DNA of 64,000 nucleotides from Salinigranum marinum (GTDB taxonomy: Archaea; Halobacteriota; Halobacteria; Halobacteriales; Haloferacaceae), in contig NZ_CP100461.1 of the NCBI RefSeq assembly GCF_024228675.1, positions 1 to 64,000 on the forward strand, in the 5' to 3' direction. Shown one piece after another: positions 8,595-16,450 of this stretch. The translations under genes and the position numbers were made by a program. Numbering within the stretch: position 1 is the stretch's first letter; the number at the start of each line of letters is the position of its first letter. Below the pieces are notes generated by a model. That model was given only the letters and a program-made list of their open reading frames with translations. It did not search any database and had not been told where the DNA came from.

Positions 8595-9302
8595 ATGGGA
8601 ACGCTCGCGCTCGACATCGAGACCGCCAGCCCCGACGAGTCGCCGGGCTCCGACGAGTTCGACGACACGCGGTACTTCGAACTCGTGGCGGTCGCGCTCG
8701 GCTTCCGCGTCGCACCCGACGCGGAGCCCGAGACCGCCGTCTTCCTCCGCCGCGGCGACTGGGCGGCCGACCACACGGCCGACGTCGTCGAACGGGCGCT
8801 GGCGTGGTGCGAGGGGCGCGACGTCGACCGCCTGGTGACGTACAACGGGAGCGGCTTCGACATCGTCCACCTGCGCACCTGGGCCGACGAACTCGCCGCC
8901 GCCGGGGTCGCAGACCCGCGTGACGACCTCGCCGCGCTCTCGGCCACACACGTCGATCTGAAGCACCCCGCGACGGACCGATACCGCGACCGACTCCCCC
9001 GCCGGGCCTCGTTTCACAAACTCGAACGGGTCTGTCGGTGGGAGGGGCTCGACGTGGTCGAGACGCGGTACGCCGACTACGACCTCAACCCGGACTTCCT
9101 CCGCGGGGTCGGTGTCCCCGCCGACGCGACCCGCGTCGAGGGGAGACACGTCGGGCAAGGGCTCGGTGCGGCGTACGTCAGAGGCGTCGCGGCCGGGTTG
9201 GATGACCGACTCACGTACCGCGAACTCGAGCGGCTGCTCCGCGACTACGCGCGGTCGGACGTCACGGTGCTGTTCGGGCTGGCGGACGCGCTGGGCGTGT
9301 GA
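8595..9302 (+). CDS. Predicted DEDDy-type 3'-5' exonuclease (RNase H-like fold)
   Basis: A 235-residue protein with the three exonuclease motifs of the DnaQ/PolB proofreading superfamily. Exo I is LALDIETASP at about 4-13 with the catalytic Asp and Glu. Exo II is TYNGSGFDIVHL (about 81-92). Exo III is DYARSDVTVLF near the C terminus with the Tyr and Asp of the DEDDy type. The family resembles stand-alone predicted exonucleases related to the proofreading domain of archaeal PolB or YprB. It could trim DNA or RNA. The ATG at 8595 directly precedes the Exo I strand, and a T-rich patch lies about 27 bases upstream. It stands alone, divergent from the HEAT-like gene. Confidence 0.87.
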   Translation: MGTLALDIETASPDESPGSDEFDDTRYFELVAVALGFRVAPDAEPETAVFLRRGDWAADHTADVVERALAWCEGRDVDRLVTYNGSGFDIVHLRTWADELAAAGVADPRDDLAALSATHVDLKHPATDRYRDRLPRRASFHKLERVCRWEGLDVVETRYADYDLNPDFLRGVGVPADATRVEGRHVGQGLGAAYVRGVAAGLDDRLTYRELERLLRDYARSDVTVLFGLADALGV

Positions 9303-9333
9303 CCCGACCGCGCGACTGAACGGAAAAACTGTG

Positions 9334-9801
9334 TTACGAGAACCGTCTCTTCAGAGTCGACAGGAGCCCGCCGGAGCGGTCCTCGTCGGCGTCGTCGACC
9401 CCGTCGGCCTCGGCGTCGATGTCGGCCGATTCCGTGGGGTCGGCCCCGGTCGCGTCGCCTCCCTCGGGTGACTCCTCGACCGTCTCCGCGTCGGCCTCGT
9501 CCACGAGCCGCTCGGCCTCGCGGATGACCGCTTCGGCCTTGTTGACGCCGTCTTTGACCGTCTTCTTCACGACGGGTTTACCCGCGAAACGGTCCTGCGA
9601 GACGGCCGTGTCGGCCGTGATGACGACGACGTCGGCGGCAGCGATCTCCTCGGTCGTGAGTTCGTCCTGGGCACCCATCGCGCCCTGGACCTCGACGCGG
9701 ATCTCGTGACCCCGGGCTTCGGCGGTGGTCTTGACGTTCTCGGCAGCCATCTGGCTGTGGGCGATTCCGGTCGGGCAGGCGGTTACGGCGACGATCTTCA
9801 T
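9334..9801 (-). CDS. ptfB: PTS fructose-specific EIIB component
   Basis: A 155-residue cytoplasmic EIIB of the fructose class. It carries phosphate from EIIA to incoming fructose through the active-site Cys in the N-terminal loop VTACPTGIAHSQM (Cys at about 9). The EIIB fold ends near residue 105. The remaining 50 residues form a very acidic tail ending in LLSTLKRRFS, which is unusual for bacterial EIIB. It is the last gene of the HPr-EIIC-1-PFK group on this strand, 56 bases downstream of HPr, and an A-run (T-run on the coding strand) follows at 9324-9328 as a probable terminator. Confidence 0.93.
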   Translation of the reverse strand: MKIVAVTACPTGIAHSQMAAENVKTTAEARGHEIRVEVQGAMGAQDELTTEEIAAADVVVITADTAVSQDRFAGKPVVKKTVKDGVNKAEAVIREAERLVDEADAETVEESPEGGDATGADPTESADIDAEADGVDDADEDRSGGLLSTLKRRFS

Positions 9802-9857
9802 GATGTGGATTGTGGTCGGGTTGTGGTAGTTCGACGGACGGTCGTCCGCGGGTAGCG

Positions 9858-10127
9858 TTACTCGCCTTCCGGTGTCGAGAGCACGGCCTCGAGGGCGTCG
9901 AGTGCGGTCTCGCCGTCTTTGCCGTCGGCGACGAGTCGGACCCGTTCGCCGCTCTTGACGCCGAGCCCCGTGACGGAGAGCATGCTCCCCGCGGGCGCGA
10001 GATCGCCGTCTTCGGCACCGATCCGGACGTCGGCGTCGTACTCGTTGACGGTCTCGACGAACGCCGACGCGGGACGGGCGTGCAGGCCCGCCTCGGGGAC
10101 GACGGTGACGACGCGTTCGAGGCTCAC
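9858..10127 (-). CDS. ptfH: HPr phosphocarrier protein
   Basis: An 89-residue HPr, the phosphocarrier that moves phosphate from enzyme I to EIIA. The active His is in AGLHARPA (about His15), and the Ser46-region motif reads GSMLSVTGLGVKSG. Its length is normal for the family. It lies between EIIC and EIIB. The genes for enzyme I and EIIA, which should feed and drain this carrier, are not in the window. Confidence 0.94.
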   Translation of the reverse strand: MSLERVVTVVPEAGLHARPASAFVETVNEYDADVRIGAEDGDLAPAGSMLSVTGLGVKSGERVRLVADGKDGETALDALEAVLSTPEGE

Positions 10128-10190
10128 GCGACCGCCTCCCGCCGGTTCGGACGGCCCGTCTCGGCGGCGCGTGCCGTGGTCGTGGTCATC

Positions 10191-11324
10191 TCAGTCGCTC
10201 GCCCCCGCGGCGGTCTGGTTGGCGGTGCCGGCTTCCTCCTCGAAGTCGCCCTTGAGTAGGGTGGCGATCGCGGCGGTGACGAGCGAGCCGAGGACGATAC
10301 AGCCGAGGAACGCGATCGGCTGGCTCGACAGGGGGATCACGAAGATCCCGCCGTGCGGGGCGCGCATCCCCACGCCGAGCGCCATCGACAGCGCGCCGCC
10401 GATCGCCGAGCCGGCCACGATCGAGGGGATCACGCGCAGCGGGTCGGCGGCCGCGTACGGGATCGCGCCCTCGGTGATGAACGACGCGCCGAGGATGACG
10501 CCGTTCTTCGCGTTCTGGTACATCTCCTCGGCGTATTTGTGCGGGGCGATGAAGTTCGAGATCGCGAGCCCGATCGGGGGGATCATCCCCGCGATCATCA
10601 CCGCGGCCATCGGCTCGTAGATGCCCTCGCTCACCAGGCCGACCGAGAAGACGTACGCGACCTTGTTGACGGGGCCGCCCATGTCGAACGCCATCATCGC
10701 GCCGAGGATCGCACCGACGAACAGCGCCTGGCTCCCGCGCATGCCCTCGAGGAACGCGGTGAGCGCCTGGTTGGCCAGCGCGACGGGCGCGCCGATGACG
10801 AACAGGACGATCGGTGCCAGGACCGCCGTCGTGGCGACGGGAATGAGGAGCACGGGCATCATCGGGGCGATCGCCTGGGGCACGTCGAGATTCTTGAACC
10901 AGCGGGCGACGTAGCCGGCGACAAGCCCGACGACGAGCGCGCCGAGGTAGCCCGCGGTGGCCCCGCCGGCGTCGAGGCCCAGCACCGTGCCGGCCTCGGT
11001 GACGATGTTCCCCTGCTGGATGATCCAGGTGAGGACGAAGCCGGGCGCGAGCCCCGGGCGGTCGGCGATGGCGTAGGCGATGTACGCCCCGAGGACCGGA
11101 ACCATCAGGGTGAGGCCGGCGACGCCGATCTGGGCGAGGTACCATCCGACGCTGCCGGTGTTTTCGAATACCGAGACGGTGTCACCGGCGGCGAAGCCGA
11201 GCGCGAGGAAGATGCCGCCGATGGTGACAAAGGGGATCATGAACGAGACGCCGGTCATGAGGTCTTCTTTGACGGAGGTGACGTGCGACCGCAGCAGGCT
11301 CTCCGCCGTGTCGGTGGTGCTCAT
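10191..11324 (-). CDS. ptfC: PTS fructose-specific EIIC permease
   Basis: A 377-residue integral membrane protein of the fructose EIIC family that moves fructose across the membrane as it is phosphorylated to fructose 1-phosphate. About nine to ten hydrophobic segments are visible, along with the family segments MTGVSFMIPFVTIGG (near 18-32), GGPVNKVAYVF and the C-terminal APHGGIFVIPLSSQP. EIIC stands alone here rather than fused to EIIB or EIIA, as in other haloarchaea. The ATG at 11324 starts the predicted cytosolic helix. A TATA-like TATTTAG (reverse strand, about 11358-11364) lies upstream. Confidence 0.94.
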   Translation of the reverse strand: MSTTDTAESLLRSHVTSVKEDLMTGVSFMIPFVTIGGIFLALGFAAGDTVSVFENTGSVGWYLAQIGVAGLTLMVPVLGAYIAYAIADRPGLAPGFVLTWIIQQGNIVTEAGTVLGLDAGGATAGYLGALVVGLVAGYVARWFKNLDVPQAIAPMMPVLLIPVATTAVLAPIVLFVIGAPVALANQALTAFLEGMRGSQALFVGAILGAMMAFDMGGPVNKVAYVFSVGLVSEGIYEPMAAVMIAGMIPPIGLAISNFIAPHKYAEEMYQNAKNGVILGASFITEGAIPYAAADPLRVIPSIVAGSAIGGALSMALGVGMRAPHGGIFVIPLSSQPIAFLGCIVLGSLVTAAIATLLKGDFEEEAGTANQTAAGASD

Positions 11325-11370
11325 GCTGTATCCATCACAATCGTTCGAGGGTTACTGACTAAATACTACC

Positions 11371-11384
11371 GAACATGATTGTTT
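11371..11384. promoter_or_regulatory. Putative operator shared with pfkB (ptfC side)
   Basis: GAACATGATTGTTT sits just upstream of the ptfC TATA-like box. A near-identical element, GAACACGATCGTTT, occurs upstream of pfkB at 12586-12599, and a partial copy (CACAATCGTT) is at 11336-11345. Both full copies are imperfect palindromes. In Haloferax the fructose genes are controlled by GlpR; I infer a shared regulator site, but the sequence does not prove which protein binds. Confidence 0.4.
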
Positions 11385-11509
11385 CCATCGATAGATATCG
11401 AATTAAACAGGTATCGTGCACGGTTCCGCGCTCCGACGGCGAGAACTGCCGACAGGACGGACTGATCGGGACGCACGGACCTGGCTCGGGGAGGAGAGTC
11501 GACGGCTCG

Positions 11510-12448
11510 TTAGCTCGCACGGACGCCGCGGTCGTCGGCCTGCTCGGACGCGGCGAGGCTCTCGACCACCGACGCCGCGGTGCCGGCGGTGCCGACCACG
11601 CACGTGGCGACGTCGACGCCGAGTTGGAGGGCCGCCTCGTCGCTCTCGCCGCGCACCCACCCACAGAGGACGCCCGACAGGAGCGCGTCGCCCGCGCCGA
11701 CCGTGTCGACGACGTCCACGTCGGCCGCGGGGACGTGCGCCGTCCGCTCGGCGGAGACGAGGAGCGCACCGTCGGGGCCGAGCGACGCGATCACGCGCTC
11801 GTACCCCCGTTCGAGAAGCGCCTCGGCGGCGGCGACGCAGTCGTCGACGCTCTCGGTCGGCAGCCCGGTCGCCGCGTTGAGTTCCTCGCGGTTCGGCTTG
11901 CACGCGGCGTACGACGCGTCCAGCCGGGCGAGCGTCGTCCCGTCGACGTCGACGACGGTCTCCCACGCGCCCGCCTGGGCGACGGCGTCGATGGCCTCGA
12001 CGTCCAGCCCCGGCGGGAGGCTCCCCCCCACGACGACCGTCTCGGGGTCGTACGCGGCGATGCGGTCGACGACCCGCGCGACGGCGTCGGCGGCGACGGA
12101 CGGGCCGTCGTGGTTGATCTTGTACTCGGCGTCAGGGGTGGAGAGCGTCACGTTCACGCGCGTGTTGCCGGGGATCGAGACGAAGTCGTGGGCGAGGCCG
12201 TCACCGTCGAGGCTCGTGCGGACGAACGATCCGGTGAAGCCGCCGACGAGCCCCGTCGCGACCGCGTCGACGTCGAGCGCGGTCAAGTAGCCCGCGACGT
12301 TGATGCCCTTGCCGCCCGGATCGAACCGGGCCTCGTCGGTTCGCGCCACGGCACCGTCGACGAGCGTCTCGGTCGTGAGGGTGTAGTCGATCGCGGGGTT
12401 GAACGTCACCGTGACGACGGGCGAGCGAGGGCCGCGATCCATCGTCAC
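11510..12448 (-). CDS. pfkB: 1-phosphofructokinase (PfkB/ribokinase family)
   Basis: A 312-residue PfkB-family sugar kinase that phosphorylates fructose 1-phosphate to fructose 1,6-bisphosphate. The substrate signature is GGKGINVA near residue 45, and the C-terminal ATP/anion-hole motif is DTVGAGDALLSG with the catalytic Asp in GAGD. Its location beside the fructose EIIC, HPr and EIIB genes supports 1-phosphofructokinase rather than another PfkB kinase. The start could be the Met at 12448 or the one at 12442 (MDRGPRSPV). A 185-base gap separates it from ptfC, so ptfC may have its own promoter. Confidence 0.93.
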   Translation of the reverse strand: MTMDRGPRSPVVTVTFNPAIDYTLTTETLVDGAVARTDEARFDPGGKGINVAGYLTALDVDAVATGLVGGFTGSFVRTSLDGDGLAHDFVSIPGNTRVNVTLSTPDAEYKINHDGPSVAADAVARVVDRIAAYDPETVVVGGSLPPGLDVEAIDAVAQAGAWETVVDVDGTTLARLDASYAACKPNREELNAATGLPTESVDDCVAAAEALLERGYERVIASLGPDGALLVSAERTAHVPAADVDVVDTVGAGDALLSGVLCGWVRGESDEAALQLGVDVATCVVGTAGTAASVVESLAASEQADDRGVRAS

Positions 12449-12585
12449 CGCCCCCGCGACCGCTCGGCCGCACGATCACGGACGGGCGCCGACGGGGAGT
12501 GCACACTCGAACACTGCATCCGGTCCTGGCTGGTATGGAGGCGCATTTCGCGTAAACGTTCAGCGCGTGGTGCAAAAGTAGTTTT

Positions 12586-12599
12586 GAACACGATCGTTT
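12586..12599. promoter_or_regulatory. Putative operator shared with ptfC (pfkB side)
   Basis: GAACACGATCGTTT lies about 140 bases before the pfkB start in the 205-base gap to nadE. It contains the perfect 8-base palindrome ACGATCGT and matches the ptfC-side copy at 11371-11384 at 12 of 14 positions. The rest of this gap holds no gene that I can support. Confidence 0.4.
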
Positions 12600-12653
12600 T
12601 TGATCGAACCGGGCGACCCGTCCGACGAGACGTGCAGTGCGACCGCGGGGTGC

Positions 12654-14417
12654 TCACTCGCCGTCCCACCCGTTGATGATCGGCTCGCGGAAGTCGGTGC
12701 CGAACGCGCGCGCGGAGACGGCGACGACCGGCGGTGTCTGGACGCGCTTGAACGTGTTGCGCTTCATCCGGCGATAGGTGTCGTACACCACGTCCGCGAA
12801 CGCCTCGGCGTCGAGTTTGTCGTCGACCGTTCGGCCGTCGCTGTCCGGCCGGTAGCGCGTCTCGTCCAGTTCCCCCCGCTCGAACCGCGCGACGATCTCC
12901 GCGGGGCTCTGGCGGTCCTCGAGGAGGTCGCTGACGACGGGCGAGACGACGTCGTAGTCGAAGGGATCGACCTGGTCGGCGCTCAGTTCGGCGGAGGGCG
13001 GGATCTCGAACACCGCCTCGGGGATCACCTCCCGGCCGGCGCGCTCGTTGACGTACGCGGCGACGTCGTAGACGTCACGCTTCGAGAGGTCGCCGAGGAT
13101 CGAGAGCCCGCCGCAGGCGTCGCCGTACAGCGTCACGTAGCCGAGCGCCATCTCCGTCTCGTTGCCGTTCGTCACGAGTAGCCCCCCCGAGTCGTTCGAG
13201 ACAAGCATCATCAACAGCCCGCGGACCCGCGCGTAGACGTTCTCCTTCGCGACGCTCCGCGACACCGTCCCGACGTGTGACTCGTAGGTGTCGAGGAGCG
13301 CGTCGTACGCCGACTGGACGGGGACGACGCGGTAGTCGACGCCGAGGTTCTCCGCCAACTCCGCGGCGATCCCCTTCGTCGTCTCCGTGTTCACCGCCGA
13401 GGGGAGGTTGTAGGCGACGACGTTCTCGGGGCCGAGCGCTTCGGCACAGATCGCGAGGCCGAGCGAGGAGTCCACACCGCCAGAGACCGGCTCGATGACC
13501 GTCTCGAACCCCGTCTTGCGAGCGTACTCGCGGAGGCCGAACGCCAGCGCCTCGAACAGTTCGCGCTCGCGGCGCTCGGGTTCGACGGGCTCCGCGCTCG
13601 GCACGAGCGGGCCGTCGTCGCCGGCGACGCCGCCCGCGACGTGGCGTCCGACGCCGTCTTCGAACGCCACGGTGAGCAGGTCGGCGTCGAACTGTGCGCC
13701 GCGGGCGACCAGCGCGCCCGTCGCGTCGACCGCCAGCGAGTCGCCGTCGAAGACGATCACGTTCCGACCCACGTCGGCCGCGCCGGCGGTGTTCACGTAC
13801 ACGAGGGGGACGCCGGTCGCGGCGACGTGTTCCCGAATCACCCGTGCGCGCTCCGTGCGCTTGCCCACCTCGAACGGCGAGGCGTTGAGGTTCACGACGA
13901 GGTCCGCGCCCGCGTCGGCCAACTCCCGCACGGGACGGCGGTCGTAGTCGGCGTCCCACATGTCCTCGCAGACGGAGACGCCGAGGCTGTACGACTCGCC
14001 GTCGACGGACACGTCGATCGGTTCGACCGTCTCGCCGGGCTCGAAGTAGCGCTCGTCGTCGAAGTAGCGGTAGTTCGGGAGGAGAACCTTCCGGGCCACG
14101 CCCCGGATCTCGCCGTGCTGGCAGACGGCGGCGGCGTTGTATCGACGCTCGCCCGCGCGGTCGACGAAGCCGACGACGGCCGCGGTCTCGCCGGTCTGGG
14201 CGGCGATCTCCTCCAGCGCCGTGCGGTTGCGGTCGACGAACGTGTCGTCCTCGACGAGGTCGAGGATGCAGTAGCCGGTGACGACCATCTCGGGGAACAC
14301 GACGACGTCGGCACCCGCCGCCGCGGCGCGGTCGTACGCGTCGCGAACGAGCGCCGTGTTCCCGTCGATGTCCGCCGTCGTCGGATCGAGTTGCGCGAGT
14401 GAGAGCGTGAGCGTCAT
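12654..14417 (-). CDS. nadE: Glutamine-dependent NAD+ synthetase
   Basis: A 587-residue two-domain enzyme that makes NAD+ from deamido-NAD, using glutamine as nitrogen source. The N-terminal nitrilase-type glutaminase domain has the Glu-Lys-Cys triad: Glu43 in FPEMVVTGY, Lys110 in RKVLLPNY and Cys150 in SVCEDMWD. The C-terminal synthetase domain has the ATP pyrophosphatase loop SGGVDSS at 312-318 and NGNETEMALGY. The ATG at 14417 (MTLTLSLAQL) is the family start. Many archaea use a short ammonia-dependent NadE without the glutaminase, so the fused bacterial-style form is worth noting. It is a single gene, 98 bases downstream of the ABC permease on the same strand. Confidence 0.94.
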   Translation of the reverse strand: MTLTLSLAQLDPTTADIDGNTALVRDAYDRAAAAGADVVVFPEMVVTGYCILDLVEDDTFVDRNRTALEEIAAQTGETAAVVGFVDRAGERRYNAAAVCQHGEIRGVARKVLLPNYRYFDDERYFEPGETVEPIDVSVDGESYSLGVSVCEDMWDADYDRRPVRELADAGADLVVNLNASPFEVGKRTERARVIREHVAATGVPLVYVNTAGAADVGRNVIVFDGDSLAVDATGALVARGAQFDADLLTVAFEDGVGRHVAGGVAGDDGPLVPSAEPVEPERRERELFEALAFGLREYARKTGFETVIEPVSGGVDSSLGLAICAEALGPENVVAYNLPSAVNTETTKGIAAELAENLGVDYRVVPVQSAYDALLDTYESHVGTVSRSVAKENVYARVRGLLMMLVSNDSGGLLVTNGNETEMALGYVTLYGDACGGLSILGDLSKRDVYDVAAYVNERAGREVIPEAVFEIPPSAELSADQVDPFDYDVVSPVVSDLLEDRQSPAEIVARFERGELDETRYRPDSDGRTVDDKLDAEAFADVVYDTYRRMKRNTFKRVQTPPVVAVSARAFGTDFREPIINGWDGE

Positions 14418-14515
14418 GCGTGAGCGCGGCGGGCACGACGGCCCGCCGTCCGTGTTCGACCCTCGGGATGCGAGCGGCTTAGAGGTGTGGTCTCTCACCC
14501 CGGGACGTCGAGCCG

Positions 14516-15316
14516 CTACCCCGGGACGTCGCGCCGCTCGAACGCCTCGGCGGCGAGGACGACGCAGACGAGCGCCACCACGAGGAGGACCCCGACGTCG
14601 CCCCACTCGATCTCGGCGTCGATCAGAATCTCGGCGGCGTCGAAGTACCGCGACAGCGAGAGCGTCCCGAGCCACTCGTAGTCGGTGTCGAACGTGAGCG
14701 CGTCGAGGAAGTACGTCCCGACGATAGCCCCGAGGGCGGCCGCCCGCGCCTGTCGGACCCGGGCGAGCGTCGCGCTGGCGACGAGCCCCACCGCGGCGTT
14801 CGCGGCGTGGTAGAGCACGAACAGCGCGTGGAGGCGGGCGAAGTCGAGCGGGTCGACGGTCTCGCCGATGAGCGACACGAACGCGAGCACCGCCAAGAGC
14901 GAGACGGCGTTGACCGCGACGATCGCCGGCAGGAGCGAGACGGCCTTCGCGACGACGATCCGCGAGCGCGACACCGGGCTCGACAGCAGCAGGTCCGCCG
15001 TCCGCGCCTCGACCTCACCGGCGACGAGCGATGCGGCGGCGTACGCGAAGTACGCCCCGAGGACGAGCACCCAGATGAGCTGGTACAGTTCGGTGAGGAG
15101 AAAGCCCTCGACGGTACCGAGGTCGGTCACGCCGCCCAGAAAGGCCGCCTGGACCTCCGGCGGGAACGACTCGACGTACGCCTCGAAGTCGACGCCCGAC
15201 TCCGCGACGGAGGGGAAGAGCCCGACGGTGAGCCCCGCGAAAGCGACCACGACGGCCGTGAGCATCGCTGTCCCCCTGAACCGGCGGCGTGCCTCGAAGC
15301 CGACGATCTCACGCAT
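14516..15316 (-). CDS. ABC-2 type transporter permease
   Basis: A 266-residue membrane protein with about six hydrophobic segments, the first right after MREIVGFEARRRFRGTA. The layout (long external loop after helix 1, then paired helices) and the phrase ARTADLLLSSPVSR are typical of ABC-2 exporters of the NosY/NatB kind. Its start overlaps the stop of the upstream ATPase gene by 8 bases, so the two are translationally coupled. Substrate unknown. Confidence 0.88.
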   Translation of the reverse strand: MREIVGFEARRRFRGTAMLTAVVVAFAGLTVGLFPSVAESGVDFEAYVESFPPEVQAAFLGGVTDLGTVEGFLLTELYQLIWVLVLGAYFAYAAASLVAGEVEARTADLLLSSPVSRSRIVVAKAVSLLPAIVAVNAVSLLAVLAFVSLIGETVDPLDFARLHALFVLYHAANAAVGLVASATLARVRQARAAALGAIVGTYFLDALTFDTDYEWLGTLSLSRYFDAAEILIDAEIEWGDVGVLLVVALVCVVLAAEAFERRDVPG

Positions 15317-16394
15317 CCGGCTCGCCTCCCCCGTTCTGGGCGACGTCGCCGTTTTCGAGCGCCGCCTCGGCCGGCGTCGTCCCCGCGCCCCGCGCGTCGC
15401 CGGGGGCCGTCCCCACGGCACTGGCGTCGCCGGTGCCGTCGGTGCCGTCGTCGGCGTCGTCGGTGTAAAAGTGCAAGAACACGTCGTCGAGCGACGTCTC
15501 CCTGATCTCGATGTCGTGGACGTGGTACCGCGTCAGCACGGCGAGCAGACCGTCGTAGTTCGCGGTGACGAGCAGCCGGTACCGGTTCTCGTCCGCGTCG
15601 CCGGCGTCGAGCCGTTCGACGTTCGCGACGCCGTCGAGCGCGAACGTCGCGGGCGGGGGCGACTCCGCGAGCGCGACGGTGACCACCTTCCCGCTCTTCT
15701 CGAGGAGGTCGTCGATGGCTTCGACCGTGACGAGCCGACCGTCGCGGATGACGGCGACGCGGTCACAGACCCGCCGGACCTCGCTCAGCACGTGCGACGA
15801 GAACAGCGCCGTCACGCCGCGGTCGCGCTCGGCGTCGAGGAAGTCGTAGAAGGCGTTCTGCATGATCGGATCGAGCCCCGACGTCGGCTCGTCCATGACG
15901 ACCAGCGAGGGGTCGTGCATGAACGCCTGGACCAGCCCGAGCTTCTGTCTGTTGCCCCGCGAGTACGTCTCGATCCGGCGGTCGAACGGCGCGGGAAAGC
16001 GCGCTTCGAGTTCGGCCCGGCGCTCGCCACCGCGGAGCGACTGGAGGTAGTCGAGCAGCCGGCGGCCGGTCACGCCATCGTAAAACGCCACGTCGCTCGG
16101 GAGGTAGCCGACCTCCGAGAGGACCGCCAGCCGCGCCCGGCGATCCGTGATCCGGTGGCCGAGGAGCGCCGCGGAGCCGTCGGTCGGCGTCAGGAATCCG
16201 AGTAGCGTCCGGATCGCGGTGGACTTCCCGGCTCCGTTCGGCCCGAGAAAGCCGAACACCTCGCCGTGATCCACCGAGAGCGTGAGCTCCTCGATCCCCC
16301 GGATGTCGCCGTAGTACTTCGTCAGCCCGGAGAGTTCGATGGCGGGTGCGTCGTCCCCGCCGTCGCCCGGGCCGGTAGCCTCCCCCGCTGACAT
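15309..16394 (-). CDS. ABC transporter ATP-binding protein
   Basis: A 361-residue ATPase of the CcmA/NatA exporter type. Walker A is GPNGAGKST (about 55-63). The signature region YSRGNRQKLGL differs from the classic LSGGQ, as in drug and lipid exporters. Walker B is SLVVMDEPTSGLDP. The C-terminal 60 residues are low complexity (Asp, Gly and Thr rich). The ATG at 16394 is preferred to a TTG at 16421, because an A/T box (TATTTGTA, reverse strand 16417-16424) lies about 27 bases upstream. It pairs with the permease that follows. Confidence 0.91.
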   Translation of the reverse strand: MSAGEATGPGDGGDDAPAIELSGLTKYYGDIRGIEELTLSVDHGEVFGFLGPNGAGKSTAIRTLLGFLTPTDGSAALLGHRITDRRARLAVLSEVGYLPSDVAFYDGVTGRRLLDYLQSLRGGERRAELEARFPAPFDRRIETYSRGNRQKLGLVQAFMHDPSLVVMDEPTSGLDPIMQNAFYDFLDAERDRGVTALFSSHVLSEVRRVCDRVAVIRDGRLVTVEAIDDLLEKSGKVVTVALAESPPPATFALDGVANVERLDAGDADENRYRLLVTANYDGLLAVLTRYHVHDIEIRETSLDDVFLHFYTDDADDGTDGTGDASAVGTAPGDARGAGTTPAEAALENGDVAQNGGGEPDA

Positions 16395-16416
16395 GGCCGA
16401 GGGTACGACGGGAGCG

Positions 16417-16425
16417 TACAAATAC
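16417..16425. promoter_or_regulatory. Single A/T box shared by two divergent genes
   Basis: The sequence TACAAATAC lies about 27 bases from the ATG at 16394 on the minus strand and about 27 bases from the ATG at 16451 on the plus strand. The two ATGs are only 56 bases apart and no other A/T-rich stretch lies between them, so one element may drive both leaderless transcripts. Confidence 0.45.
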
Positions 16426-16450
16426 GTGGGACACGGTTGTACCAGTTGAC

